A stretch of DNA of 64,000 nt from Cellulosimicrobium cellulans (GCF_016907755.1 NZ_JAFBCN010000001.1:3844001-3908000); one strand, 5' to 3'. Shown: positions 42,451-51,932, numbered from the stretch's first letter. Notes: a model not told the origin generated them from the letters alone. Numbers and translations: made by a program.

Positions 42451-43761
42451 TCAGGCCCCGTCGGGGGCATCGCCCCGCCCCAGCACGACGCGCGGCACCC
42501 CGGCCCAGCGCCCGGCGTCCGTGACGCCCCGACCGTCGACGACGAGCCGCGCCCCCGGCACGCTCTCGCGGCCGACCTCACGGTACTCGGCGTGGTCGGT
42601 CTGGACCACGACGACGTCGGCCTCGTCGCCCAGGTGGAAGGGAGCGAAGCCGAGCGCGGCGAGCTCGGCGTCGGAGTAGAGGGGATCGTGCACGCGGACC
42701 GACGCGCCCCGCGCCTCCAGGGCCTTCACGGTGGCGAAGACCCCGGAGAACGCCGTCTCCTTCACCCCGCCGCGGTACGCGGCGCCGAGCACGACCGCGT
42801 CCAGACCGTCGAGCGACCCCAGGAGGTCCGCCGCACGACCCACGACGCGTTCCGGCATGGACGCGTTGACCGCACGGGCCTCGCGCACGATGGACGCGTC
42901 CGGGTCGACCGACAGGTACAGGCGCGGGTACACCGGGATGCAGTGCCCTCCGACGGCGATCCCCGGACGGTGGATGTGGCTGTACGGCTGGGAGTTGCTC
43001 GCGTCGATCACCGCGTGCACGTCGATGCCCTGCCTGTCGGCGAACAGCGCGAACTGGTTCGCGAGACCGATGTTGACGTCGCGGTACGTCGTCTCGGCGA
43101 GCTTCGCGAGCTCGGAGGCCTCCGCCGAGCCGAGGTCCCAGACCCCGTTCGGGCGGTCCAGGTCGGGACGGTCGTCGAAGTCGAGCACCGCCTCGTAGAA
43201 CTCCCGCGCCTTCTCCGCCCCCTCGGGCGAGAGCCCGCCGACCAGCTTGGGGTACTTGCGCAGGTCCGCGAACACGCGACCGGTCAGCACGCGCTCCGGG
43301 GAGAACACGAGGTGGAAGTCCTCGCCCTCCACCAGGCCCGAGATCTCCTCGAGCATCGGCTTCCACCGGTTGCGGGTGGTGCCGACGGGGAGCGTCGTCT
43401 CGTACGAGACGAGCGTCCCCGCCGTCAGGTGCTCCGCGAGGGACCTCGTCGCGGCGTCCATCCACCCGAAGTCCGGCGCCGCCGTCTCCTCGTCGACGAA
43501 CAGCGGGACCACCAGCACGACGGCGTCGGCACCCGGGATCGCCTCGGAATAGTCGGTGGTCGCGCGCAGCCGGCCGGCCGGGACCAGCTCCGCGAGCTTC
43601 TCGGCGAGGTGCGCCTCGCCCGGGAACGGCTCCCTGCCCTCGTTGACCGTGGCGACCGTACCGGCGTTGACGTCGACTCCGATCACCTCGTGTCCCTTGG
43701 ACGCGAACTGGACGGCCAGGGGAAGGCCGATCTTCCCCAGGGCGACGACGGCGATGCGCAT
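42451..43761 (-). CDS. UDP-N-acetyl-D-mannosamine dehydrogenase (WecC-like)
   Basis: This NAD-dependent enzyme should oxidise UDP-ManNAc at C6 twice to UDP-ManNAcA, a precursor of teichuronic-type polymers. The 436-residue protein has VVALGKIGLPLAVQFASKGH, SYETTLPVGTT, SPERVLTGRVFADL and the catalytic cysteine C274 in GGHCIPVYPR, features of the UDP-sugar dehydrogenase family. ManNAc specificity is inferred from the nearby WecB-type epimerase. GGAAGGAAC precedes the ATG. Confidence 0.88.
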   Translation of the reverse strand: MRIAVVALGKIGLPLAVQFASKGHEVIGVDVNAGTVATVNEGREPFPGEAHLAEKLAELVPAGRLRATTDYSEAIPGADAVVLVVPLFVDEETAAPDFGWMDAATRSLAEHLTAGTLVSYETTLPVGTTRNRWKPMLEEISGLVEGEDFHLVFSPERVLTGRVFADLRKYPKLVGGLSPEGAEKAREFYEAVLDFDDRPDLDRPNGVWDLGSAEASELAKLAETTYRDVNIGLANQFALFADRQGIDVHAVIDASNSQPYSHIHRPGIAVGGHCIPVYPRLYLSVDPDASIVREARAVNASMPERVVGRAADLLGSLDGLDAVVLGAAYRGGVKETAFSGVFATVKALEARGASVRVHDPLYSDAELAALGFAPFHLGDEADVVVVQTDHAEYREVGRESVPGARLVVDGRGVTDAGRWAGVPRVVLGRGDAPDGA

Positions 43762-43862
43762 CGAGTGTTCCTTCCGGCGAGCGGGTGGTCGGTCCGGCAG
43801 CGTCTCCCGGATCGGGGGACCGCGACGGTGTCGTTCAGCGTCGAGCGGTCGGACCACCGTGC

Positions 43863-43868
43863 AGGATA
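43863..43868 (-). promoter_or_regulatory. Candidate -10 box of the wecC-like gene
   Basis: The minus strand reads TATCCTGCACGGTGG; TATCCT fits TANNNT and the 10-mer TATCCTGCAC is identical to that before the GlfT1-like operon. It implies a leader of about 95 nt that starts just after the O-acyltransferase stop. Confidence 0.4.
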
Positions 43869-43881
43869 CGCGAGGCGAGGG

Positions 43882-45969
43882 TCACCGCGGCAGCAGCGCG
43901 AGGACCTCGGGACCCAGCACCTCGCCGAGACGCGCCGCCATCGTGGCCGTCAGGTGCGTCCCGTCGCGGTACACCAGGGTGTTGTCGATGATCACGGGGC
44001 ACGCCTCCGGGTTGCACAGGTACTCGTCGAGGTCGACGAACCGCGCCCCGGCGGCCCCCGCCGCGGCTCGCTGCCCCTCCTGCACGACGACGTTGCGCAC
44101 CTCGACGCCCAGGTCGCACGCCGCCGCGTCCTGCACGTGGTCGGAGAGGCACACGCCGGGCGCCGTCCCGGGCGTCGGGGTGTCCCCCACCACCAGCACC
44201 TGGGTCGTCGACGGGAGCGCTCGGAGCGTCCGCCCGAGAGCCTCGCCCCACTCGTCCGCGCCGAAGCGCGCGCCGTCCGCTCCGCCCGACTCGCCCGCGT
44301 AGTCGGCGACGACCACGACCGCGGGCGGATCGGTCCGCAGCAGATCGAGCACCGCCGCCCGCCACGGCGGGCACGTCGGGTAGGGCTGCCCCCTGCCCGT
44401 GACCACACCGAGGTCCGACGCCGGACAGCCGCTCTTGGTCATGACGTCCAGGCGGATCGAGCCGGCGTCCGCCAGCGGGCTCAGCGCAGGGACGAGCTGG
44501 CTGGCGTGCGAGTCGCCGAACAGGACGACCCGCGGAGCCGCCGGGTCGGCGCCGTAGACGCACGACGAGCGGGGCTCCTGCTCGGACGCGTCGAGCTGGC
44601 AGCCGTCCTCGTAGACCACCGGAAGGTCGTCCGCGGCCTCCGCGAGCGACGGCTCGAGGTTCGCGGGGACGACCGGCGTGCCGACGGGAGCGCGTCGCAG
44701 CTCGGTGGCCGTGACCACGGTCGCCGACGACTGCGGCGCGCGGTCCGCGCCCCAGACCGCCAGCCCGGCCGACGCGACGACGACGGCGGTCGCAGCGAGC
44801 ACCGCGAGCCCCACCCTCCGCGGCCGGGCCGACCGCAGTCGCCGCGCCGTGCGGAACGGCGTCTCGACGAACCGGTACGAGAGCCACGCGAGCGGGACGC
44901 ACGCCGCAGCGACGAGCAGCTGCCAGGGCAGCGGCACGGGCTCCGCCCGGCCGAGGATCGCCTGCGGGAGCGTCATCGCGGGCCAGTGGACCAGGTAGAG
45001 CGAGTAGGAGATCCCGCCGACCCAGACCATGGGCGAGCGCGCGAGCACCGCAGCCGGACCGCCCGGCCCGGCGCTCGCGCCGGCGAGGATCACGAGCGCC
45101 GTCCCCGCCACGGGGAGCACGGCCCACGGTCCGGGGAACGGCGTCGACTCGTCGAGCAGGAGGACCGACGCGACGATCGCCGTCAGCCCCGCCCACCCCA
45201 CCGGGACGGCAAGGGACCGGCGCAGCACGGAGCCACGACCCACGACCGCCGCCACCAGGCCTCCGGCCGCGAGCTCCCAGGCCCGCGTGGGAAGGCCGAA
45301 GAAGGCCCAGGGCTGAGCCCGGACGGTCAGCACGAGGCACGCCACGAACGAGACCACGACGACGGCGCCCACCAGCACCGTCAGTACCCGGTGCGACCGC
45401 CGCAGGGCGAAGAAGCCCACGAGGAGCAACGGCCACACGAGGTAGAACTGCTCCTCGACCCCGAGCGACCAGTAGTGCTGGAAGAGGGACGGCGGATCGG
45501 TCTCGTTGAGGTACTGCGTCCCCCGGTACGCGAAGAGCAGGTTGGGCACGTAGACGGCGGTGGCGACGGCGTCGACGGCAGCTTCCCGGACGCGCACCGG
45601 TCCGAGCGTGAGCGCCGCCACCGCCAGGGTCACCAGGAGCACGGCGAACGACGCCGGCAGGATGCGGCGGGCGCGGCGGGCGTAGAACTCGGCGAACCCG
45701 ACCCTCCCGCCGGTCTCGAGCGAGCGGAGCAGGTGGCCCGTGATGAGGAATCCCGAGATGACGAAGAAGACGTCGACGCCGACGTAGCCTCCCGGCAGCC
45801 AGGGCACTCCCGCGTGGTAGAGCACGACCGCACCGACCGCCACGGCCCGCAGACCCTGGACGTCCAGGCGGAACCGCTCGGCGGGCCGCTTCCCCTCCTG
45901 GGTGGCCGTGCTCGCCGGGGCGCTCCCGACGGGGTCGGCGGAGCGACGCGTGGAGGGAGACGGGTGCAC
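43882..45969 (-). CDS. OafA-type O-acyltransferase with SGNH domain (second copy)
   Basis: This 695-residue protein has the same architecture as the one at 29177-31285: an acyltransferase-3 domain from VQGLRAVAVGAVVLYH through FFVISGFLITGHLL and YWSLGVEEQFYLV with about ten membrane segments, then an extracellular SGNH domain with VVLFGDSHASQ and a final YRDGTHLTA. It probably acetylates the same or a second surface glycan. The GTG at 45969 is the only suitable start codon between the upstream gene and the domain, but its ribosome binding site is weak. Confidence 0.9.
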   Translation of the reverse strand: MHPSPSTRRSADPVGSAPASTATQEGKRPAERFRLDVQGLRAVAVGAVVLYHAGVPWLPGGYVGVDVFFVISGFLITGHLLRSLETGGRVGFAEFYARRARRILPASFAVLLVTLAVAALTLGPVRVREAAVDAVATAVYVPNLLFAYRGTQYLNETDPPSLFQHYWSLGVEEQFYLVWPLLLVGFFALRRSHRVLTVLVGAVVVVSFVACLVLTVRAQPWAFFGLPTRAWELAAGGLVAAVVGRGSVLRRSLAVPVGWAGLTAIVASVLLLDESTPFPGPWAVLPVAGTALVILAGASAGPGGPAAVLARSPMVWVGGISYSLYLVHWPAMTLPQAILGRAEPVPLPWQLLVAAACVPLAWLSYRFVETPFRTARRLRSARPRRVGLAVLAATAVVVASAGLAVWGADRAPQSSATVVTATELRRAPVGTPVVPANLEPSLAEAADDLPVVYEDGCQLDASEQEPRSSCVYGADPAAPRVVLFGDSHASQLVPALSPLADAGSIRLDVMTKSGCPASDLGVVTGRGQPYPTCPPWRAAVLDLLRTDPPAVVVVADYAGESGGADGARFGADEWGEALGRTLRALPSTTQVLVVGDTPTPGTAPGVCLSDHVQDAAACDLGVEVRNVVVQEGQRAAAGAAGARFVDLDEYLCNPEACPVIIDNTLVYRDGTHLTATMAARLGEVLGPEVLALLPR

Positions 45970-46039
45970 GGGACGGGTGTGCTCTCTACGAGTGGACAGT
46001 GACCGGCCGAAGACTACCCGCGGTCGTCGGCCGGGCCGG

Positions 46040-48229
46040 TCACGACCCCTGCCCAGCCTCGTACCCGGCGAGCGACGCACGCACGGCGTCCGAGACGACC
46101 CCCGACCCCCCGAGCACCACGATCTGCGCCGGGTCGAGCCGGTCCAGCTCGGCCGCGACCGCTGCCGGGACGCGACTGCTCGACGTGAGCAGCACGGGCC
46201 CGCCGGCGGCCCCGGCCGCGGCGGCACCAGAGAGGCTGTCGGGGAAGTCGAGCCCGTTGGCGACGTACACGACCGGTACCCCCGGGGAGAAGGCTGCCGC
46301 GGACACGGCGGCGGACGTCCCGAAGCGGTCACTGCCCGAGGTCCGGGCCACGCCCTTCGACGCCAGTGCACCGAGCTGACCCGCGACTGCCTCGGACACC
46401 GACCCGGTCCCGCCCAGCACCACGATCCGGTCGGGCTGCAGCCGCCGGAGCTCGGCCTCGACGGAGGCAGGAACGGAGGTCGGGCCGACGAGCAGCACCG
46501 GGGCGCCGGCCGCGCCCGCCACCGGGGCGGCGGAAAGAGCGTCGGGGAACGCGAGCCCGTTCGCGACGTACACGACGGGTACGGCGGGCGCGAAGGTCGC
46601 CGACGAGATCGCCGCGGAGGTGGCGTACCTGTCGGTACCGGCGAGACGGGTCACCGTCCCGGTCGTCGCGAGGTCCGAGAGCTGCGCGACGACGGTCCCG
46701 GAAACCACGCCCGACCCGCCGAGCACGACGATCTCCTGCGGCCGGAGCCGGCGGAGCTCGGCGGCGACGGGAGCCGGCACGGCACCGGGTGCGACCAGCA
46801 GCACCGGAGCGCCGGAGACGACTGCGGCGGCGCCGCCGGAGAGCGCGTCGGGGAACGCGAGCCCGTTCGCCACGTAGGCGACGCGCGCCCCCGGTTCGAA
46901 CGTCGCGGCGGAGATCGCCGCCGAGGTGGCGTACCGGTTGGCCCCCGAGACCCGTTCGACCATCTCCGCGCGGAACGCCTGGTAGTGCCCGGCCGCGAGC
47001 TCGCGGATACGCGCCAGCTTCCCGTAGGCGAGCGTCCCGGGGCACTCGGTCTGGTGGGTGTCCCGGTGACCGAAGATGCGCGGGAGGACCACCGACTGCC
47101 CGGCCTCGAACCGTCCACCGGCCGTCTTGCTCGCCGCCGTGAACGTGGTGCTCCCGGCAGGGTCGACGCCGTACTGCGCCAGGCGGAACGCGATGATCCG
47201 CGCGACTCCGTCGAGCTGGGCGTCCGTCGGGGTCACGCTCGTGAACGTGCCGACCATCGCCACGCCCACAGTGCCCGTGTTGAAGCCCCCGGTGTGCGCA
47301 CCGATGAGCGCCGACTCGATGCTGGAGTCGGCGCCCTCGTAGACGTTGCCCCACTTGTCGACGAGGAAGTTGTAGCCCAGGTCGCACCAGCCGTTCCCCT
47401 TCGGCGGCTCCGCCTGGTGGAACGCCTGGTCGTTCCGGATGATCTGCATCAGCTGCGCTGTGGTCGTGTAGTCGTTCGCGTTGACCGTGTGGTGGACGGT
47501 GCCGCCCTTGAGCGCGGGAGCGGAGTCCCAGGCGCACGACGCCGGAGCGGCGCCCCACTGTTCGCGGGTCACGATCGCCGGTCCGGCCACGCTCGCGGTC
47601 GCGGCGTCCGTGGTACGGGCCTCGGTCACCGGACCGGACCGCCGCGCGGTGGGCGACCCCGTCAGCGCGGACGAGACCGTCGTCACCCGGATGCCCTCAG
47701 GCAGCACCGCACCGGCCTCGACGGTGGAGACCTGCACCTCCTCCGACTGGCCCACGTAGACCGTGCTCGACGTCACGATCTCGCTGTGGCTGCCGGAGTC
47801 CGCTCCGTCGGCCGACCGCTCCACGTGGATCCACGGTCCCCACGCGCCGTCGACCGCCCGCGCGCGCAGCCGGAGCTCCGGGACCGCGGGGTCGAGGTCC
47901 GACGGCCAGGTCACGGCAGCGGTCTGGAAGCCGTCCGCGACGACGACGACACCGCTCGAGGTCGGGTCGTGCGACTCGACGGTGGCCGGCGTCGTGCCGA
48001 GCCGCGGCAGCGCAGCAGGTGCGTCCGGTGCCGCCGCAGAGGCTTCCTGCGGCCCGGCGACCGCTGACCGCGGCAGGGCGGCGGCGGACGCTGCGGGCGC
48101 GGCCGAGAGCGCCAGCAACGGCACTAGGCCGAGGGCGAGAAGTCGTGCGACGACGGCACGCGCGGGCTCAGCCGCCCGGTGCGCCGTCGAGCTGCTGGTC
48201 GGGGTCTTCCGTGCTTCGTCGCGCGCCAC
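46040..48229 (-). CDS. Secreted N-acetylmuramoyl-L-alanine amidase with three CWB2 repeats
   Basis: This 729-residue secreted wall enzyme has a signal peptide (residues about 20-50), a beta-rich Ala/Val region, an Amidase_2/PGRP-type domain (about 215-415) and three C-terminal CWB2 repeats (about 424-720). The predicted zinc ligands are in VHHT (H246 or H247), H388 and C396 (GHRDTHQTECPG); GYNFLVDKWGNVYEG is also typical. It should cleave the bond between muramic acid and L-alanine while the repeats hold it to wall polymer. A perfect AGGAGG lies seven bases before the GTG. Confidence 0.93.
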   Translation of the reverse strand: MARDEARKTPTSSSTAHRAAEPARAVVARLLALGLVPLLALSAAPAASAAALPRSAVAGPQEASAAAPDAPAALPRLGTTPATVESHDPTSSGVVVVADGFQTAAVTWPSDLDPAVPELRLRARAVDGAWGPWIHVERSADGADSGSHSEIVTSSTVYVGQSEEVQVSTVEAGAVLPEGIRVTTVSSALTGSPTARRSGPVTEARTTDAATASVAGPAIVTREQWGAAPASCAWDSAPALKGGTVHHTVNANDYTTTAQLMQIIRNDQAFHQAEPPKGNGWCDLGYNFLVDKWGNVYEGADSSIESALIGAHTGGFNTGTVGVAMVGTFTSVTPTDAQLDGVARIIAFRLAQYGVDPAGSTTFTAASKTAGGRFEAGQSVVLPRIFGHRDTHQTECPGTLAYGKLARIRELAAGHYQAFRAEMVERVSGANRYATSAAISAATFEPGARVAYVANGLAFPDALSGGAAAVVSGAPVLLVAPGAVPAPVAAELRRLRPQEIVVLGGSGVVSGTVVAQLSDLATTGTVTRLAGTDRYATSAAISSATFAPAVPVVYVANGLAFPDALSAAPVAGAAGAPVLLVGPTSVPASVEAELRRLQPDRIVVLGGTGSVSEAVAGQLGALASKGVARTSGSDRFGTSAAVSAAAFSPGVPVVYVANGLDFPDSLSGAAAAGAAGGPVLLTSSSRVPAAVAAELDRLDPAQIVVLGGSGVVSDAVRASLAGYEAGQGS

Positions 48230-48288
48230 GGTCTCGCCTCCTGGGTACGTGGGCAGTCCGCGTAGACGAAGACGGCGGACGGTGCGTG

Positions 48289-48294
48289 AACCTA
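48289..48294 (-). promoter_or_regulatory. Candidate -10 box of the amidase gene
   Basis: The minus strand reads TAGGTT, a TANNNT match giving a start near 48282 and a leader of about 53 nt that contains the perfect AGGAGG site. Confidence 0.35.
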
Positions 48295-48357
48295 GCCCAG
48301 ATCCCTTCCCAGGAAAAGCCCCATTCCGGGCGGGGCGCTCGCCGTACCCGCTCCCGA

Positions 48358-48363
48358 TAGCAT
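48358..48363 (+). promoter_or_regulatory. -10 box for leaderless wecB mRNA
   Basis: TAGCAT is followed by eight bases and then the GTG of wecB, with no ribosome binding site between. This matches the leaderless arrangement of other genes in the window. Confidence 0.5.
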
Positions 48364-48371
48364 CGACGACC

Positions 48372-49457
48372 GTGAAGATCCTCAGCGTCGTCGGCGCGCG
48401 CCCCCAGTTCGTCAAGCTCGCACCGATCGCCCACGCGGCGGCTGCCGCGGGCGTCGAGCACGTCATCGTCCACACCGGGCAGCACTACGACCCGATGCTG
48501 TCGGACGTGTTCTTCCGAGACCTGGGCATCCCTGCGCCGGACGTGCACCTGGGGGTCGGATCGGGCAGCCACGGCGTGCAGACAGGGGCCATCCTCGGCG
48601 CCCTCGACGGGGTGCTCGACGAGCACCGCCCCGACTGGGTGCTCGCCTACGGCGACACGAACTCCACGCTCGCGGCCGCCGTCTCGGCGGTGAAGCTGCA
48701 CGTCCCGCTCGCGCACCTGGAGGCCGGCCTCCGGTCGTTCAACCGGCGCATGCCGGAGGAGCACAACCGCGTGCTCACGGACCACGCAGCCGACCTCTGC
48801 CTCGCACCGACGCAGGTCGCGATGGACCACCTCGCCTCCGAGGGGCTCGCCGGTCGCTCCGTCCTCGTCGGCGACGTGATGACCGACGTGCTCTTCCAGG
48901 TGCGGGACGCCGTCGCCGACCGCGACGTCCCGATCCTCGACGAGCTCGACCTCGTCACGGGCGAGTTCTACCTCGCCACGATCCACCGTGCGGAGAACAC
49001 CGACGACCGGGCGCGGATGGCGATGATCGTCGAGGCTCTCGCCGGGCTGGACCGTCGGGTCGTGCTGCTCGCGCATCCCCGGGTGGTCGCGAAGGCGGCG
49101 GAGCACGGCCTCTCGCTCGACACGGGCGCGCTGCGCTCCCACGCGCCCCTCGCCTACCCCGACCTGGTCGCGGCGTCCCTGCGCAGCCGCGGCGTCGTCA
49201 CCGACTCGGGGGGCCTGCAGAAGGAGGCGTTCCTGCTGCGGGTCCCGTGCACCACGATCCGGACGGAGACCGAGTGGGTCGAGACGGTCGAGCTCGGCTG
49301 GAACGTGCTCGCCAACGACGTGGTGGCGATCCGCGACGCCGTCGCACGGCCCGTGCCCGCCGCGACCGAGGAGGCCCCCTACGGTGACGGGGACGCCGCC
49401 CGGCGGGTCGTGGAGACGCTCGTGGAGCTCGCCTCGACGGTGCCGGACCGGGCCTGA
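48372..49457 (+). CDS. wecB: UDP-N-acetylglucosamine 2-epimerase (non-hydrolysing)
   Basis: This enzyme converts UDP-GlcNAc to UDP-ManNAc, substrate of the WecC-like dehydrogenase at 42451-43761. The 361-residue GT-B-fold protein has VVGARPQFVKLAPI, YGDTNSTLAAA, HLEAGLRSFNRRMPEEHNR and TDSGGLQKEAFLLRVPC, the family motifs that hold UDP and the catalytic acids. The GTG gives the usual N-terminus; the long open frame upstream is a shadow of the amidase gene. Confidence 0.95.
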   Translation: MKILSVVGARPQFVKLAPIAHAAAAAGVEHVIVHTGQHYDPMLSDVFFRDLGIPAPDVHLGVGSGSHGVQTGAILGALDGVLDEHRPDWVLAYGDTNSTLAAAVSAVKLHVPLAHLEAGLRSFNRRMPEEHNRVLTDHAADLCLAPTQVAMDHLASEGLAGRSVLVGDVMTDVLFQVRDAVADRDVPILDELDLVTGEFYLATIHRAENTDDRARMAMIVEALAGLDRRVVLLAHPRVVAKAAEHGLSLDTGALRSHAPLAYPDLVAASLRSRGVVTDSGGLQKEAFLLRVPCTTIRTETEWVETVELGWNVLANDVVAIRDAVARPVPAATEEAPYGDGDAARRVVETLVELASTVPDRA

Positions 49458-49468
49458 CGGAGCTCGGA

Positions 49469-49505
49469 TAGGATCGCGGTCGGCGTCGGCGGGCGCCCGT
49501 CGACG
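49469..49505 (+). promoter_or_regulatory. Promoter box and hairpin between wecB and the next glycosyltransferase
   Basis: TAGGAT (49469-49474) fits TANNNT and predicts transcription from about 49481. A 22-bp near-palindrome (49484-49505, one mismatched pair) follows. It may be the wecB terminator, a leader hairpin of the next gene, or both. Confidence 0.4.
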
Positions 49506-49520
49506 AGAGATGAGGCCTGA

Positions 49521-50717
49521 GTGACCAGCCCGAACGGACCGCGATCAGCCCTCGTGCTCTCGTACTCGGTCATCGAGTCGGACCCGCGGGTCCGACGGCA
49601 GGTGGACTGGCTCACCGGTGCGGGATGGGCGGTCGACACGCTCGGGCTCGGCGGCCGACCGACCACGACCGTCAGGCAGCACTTCCTGCTCGAGGAGCCG
49701 TCCCGCTGGGTGACGACGCGATCCGGGGTGCTCGCGTCGCAGCTCCTGCTCCCGGCCAGGGTGCGGTTCCGGCGACAGATCGTCGACCGGATCCCGCGCG
49801 CCGCACGGGAGAGGCTGCGCTCCGGGCAGTACGACCTCGTCGTGTTCAACGAGACGGAGTTCGGCCCGCTCCTCGACGACCCGACCGTCTTCACGCCGGA
49901 GGCCCTGCAGGCACGGCTGCACCTGGACCTGCACGAGTACCACAACCCCGTCCAGCGACGTCAGACCCTCGGCGCACGGATCACCGGCCCGCACTACCGG
50001 TGGGTGCGGAGCTTCATCGGGCATCGCGCCTTCACGTCCCGCTCGGTCGTGAACGCCCCGATCGGTCGGCTCTACGTCGACGAGTTCGGCGTCGAGCCCC
50101 TGGTCCCGGTACGCAACATCCCGCCGTTCGTCGACCAGGAGCCGAGCCCGGTCGACCCGGGCGAGACACGGCTGCTCTTCCACGGGCTCGCGTCGTGGAA
50201 GCGGGGGTTCGACGCGATCCTCGAGGCCATGACGGTGCTGCCCGAGCGGTTCACCATGACGTTCATGCTCATGCCGAACCCGGCGGTCCACGCACGGCTC
50301 CGGGAGCAGGTCGACGCGCACCCGGCCCGTGACCGCATCCGGATCGTGCCTCCGGCGCCCATGCGCGAGCTGGCGCAGCGGATCAACGAGTACGACCTGG
50401 AGATCATCTTCTACCGACCGCTCGAACGGAACCTCGAGTTCGCCCTCCCGAACAAGTTCTTCGAGGCGGTCCAGGGACGGCTGGGGGTCGTCGTCGGCGA
50501 GAGCCCGGCCATGGCCGAGCTCGTCCGCGAGCACGGGATCGGCGTGGTGGTCCCCGGCTTCGACGCCGCCGATCTCGCGACGGCGCTGGAGGGCCTCACG
50601 CCCGACGACGTCGTCCGCGTCAAGGCCGCGTCGGACCGCGCCGCCGACGTGCTCAACGCGGAGGTCGAGCGCGAGGCCTTCCTCGCCGCCGTCGAGAACG
50701 GCACCCGAGCCGGCTGA
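49521..50717 (+). CDS. Family 4-type glycosyltransferase (GT-B)
   Basis: This 398-residue GT-B enzyme has an N-terminal acceptor half (ALVLSYSVIESDPRVRRQVDWL) and a C-terminal donor half with LLFHGLASWKRGFDAILEAM and the motif FALPNKFFEAVQGRLGVVVGES, where GT4 enzymes carry the donor-binding region. Substrates are unknown. It is clearly paralogous to the convergent gene at 50754-51917, sharing LPNKFF and MAxLVREHG near the C-terminus. The GTG lies 63 bases after wecB. Confidence 0.85.
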   Translation: MTSPNGPRSALVLSYSVIESDPRVRRQVDWLTGAGWAVDTLGLGGRPTTTVRQHFLLEEPSRWVTTRSGVLASQLLLPARVRFRRQIVDRIPRAARERLRSGQYDLVVFNETEFGPLLDDPTVFTPEALQARLHLDLHEYHNPVQRRQTLGARITGPHYRWVRSFIGHRAFTSRSVVNAPIGRLYVDEFGVEPLVPVRNIPPFVDQEPSPVDPGETRLLFHGLASWKRGFDAILEAMTVLPERFTMTFMLMPNPAVHARLREQVDAHPARDRIRIVPPAPMRELAQRINEYDLEIIFYRPLERNLEFALPNKFFEAVQGRLGVVVGESPAMAELVREHGIGVVVPGFDAADLATALEGLTPDDVVRVKAASDRAADVLNAEVEREAFLAAVENGTRAG

Positions 50718-50727
50718 GGGAGCCGGC
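50709..50727. terminator. Terminator overlapping a stop codon between convergent genes
   Basis: GCCGGCT and AGCCGGC form a 7-bp perfect stem around GAGGG. The left arm ends within the TGA stop (50715-50717) of the rightward glycosyltransferase. It lies in front of the stop of the leftward gene and could end both transcripts. Confidence 0.5.
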
Positions 50728-50753
50728 GTCGACGCACAGACGCCCGCGACCGG

Positions 50754-51917
50754 TCAGTCTGCCCGTCGGGCCGGCCGGAGCCCCTCCACTGCTCGCTGCC
50801 AGACCGGTAGCTGCGCCTCCGCGGAGAGCTCGCGGGCGGCCGCGTCCGCGGCACGCTTCCAGCCGTCGACACGCTCGGGCGTCAGCTCGTCGATGACCGC
50901 GCGGATGGCGTCCACGTCGAACCCGTCCGTCACCGCCCCGAGTCCGTGCTCCCGCACGAGGCGGGCCATCGCGGGCGTCGGGCCGACGACGACCCCGACG
51001 CGCGCCTGGACGTAGTCGAAGAACTTGTTCGGGAGCGCGAGCGCGTTGTTGGTGACGGTCGGGGGCAGGACGTGGATGCCGACGTCGTACGTGTTGACGA
51101 GCGCGAGGAGCTCGTCGTGCGGGACCGCGTCCTCGACACGCACTCGTCCGTCGGTTTCCTCGGCCAGCGCGCGGAGCTCCGCGACATAGCCGGGGTCGTT
51201 CCCCGTGAGGAAGAGGGTGAGTCGCACGTCCGCGGTCGATGCCGCCACCGCGTTCACCATGTTCTCGAGCCGCCTGCCCCGCAGCGACGCCCCGGGGTGG
51301 ACGATCCGGACGGGGTCTGCGACCGGAGCCGGCTCCATGGCGACGTACGAGGGCGAGTTCGTCACGACGCCGAGGTCGAGCCCGAAGGGTCGGTAGGCCT
51401 CGGCCACGCTCGCCCCGACGGTCGTGAGCGAGCCCGCGCGGGGTGCATACCGCCGGATCAGCCACTCCAGGTAGGGCTGACGCACCCGCACCCAGCGAGG
51501 ATTGTCGTCGTGCAGTCCCGGGTAGAACTCGTGCAGGTCCCCGTGCACGCTGCTCCCCGGGGCGAGCCGGAGCGCGATCGGCAGGCTCTCGATGTCGTTC
51601 GCGAGGATGCGGGCCGGCCGCTCCCGGCGGAGCGCCCGCCACGCGGAACGCACGGCGGGCTGGCTCCAGTAGAGGAGCCGGTAGGCGTGCAGGCGCAGGA
51701 GCAGGGCCTCGACGTAGAACCGCGCCCGTCGGCGCCAGCCGGCTGACGGCGGCACCCGGAGCTCGATGTGCCGCTCCGCACCAGGTACCGGCGGCCCCCA
51801 CCCCGCTGTGACCACACGGTACGTCTCGGCGAACAGCGCGATCTGGCGGCGCAGCCGGGCGTCCTGCTCCAGCCGGGAGAAGGAGAGGATGAGCAGGGTG
51901 TCCGTCGTGGCGGTCAT
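50754..51917 (-). CDS. Family 4-type glycosyltransferase (GT-B), paralogue
   Basis: This 387-residue GT-B enzyme begins LLILSFSRLEQDARLRRQIALF and has a donor half with RIVHPGASLRGRRLENMVNAV and LALPNKFFDYVQARVGVVVGPT. It aligns along its length with the gene at 49521-50717, to which it points tail to tail. It follows the PglK-type flippase gene by 15 bp on the same strand, so it probably acts on the flippase's substrate. Confidence 0.85.
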   Translation of the reverse strand: MTATTDTLLILSFSRLEQDARLRRQIALFAETYRVVTAGWGPPVPGAERHIELRVPPSAGWRRRARFYVEALLLRLHAYRLLYWSQPAVRSAWRALRRERPARILANDIESLPIALRLAPGSSVHGDLHEFYPGLHDDNPRWVRVRQPYLEWLIRRYAPRAGSLTTVGASVAEAYRPFGLDLGVVTNSPSYVAMEPAPVADPVRIVHPGASLRGRRLENMVNAVAASTADVRLTLFLTGNDPGYVAELRALAEETDGRVRVEDAVPHDELLALVNTYDVGIHVLPPTVTNNALALPNKFFDYVQARVGVVVGPTPAMARLVREHGLGAVTDGFDVDAIRAVIDELTPERVDGWKRAADAAARELSAEAQLPVWQRAVEGLRPARRAD

Positions 51918-51932
51918 GGTTCGCCTCGCCGC

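Noticed and set aside
42388-46002. 1204-codon open frame on the plus strand
   Set aside because: It is antisense to wecC and the O-acyltransferase, low-complexity Arg/Asp/Glu/His-rich, and lacks any start context or family motif.
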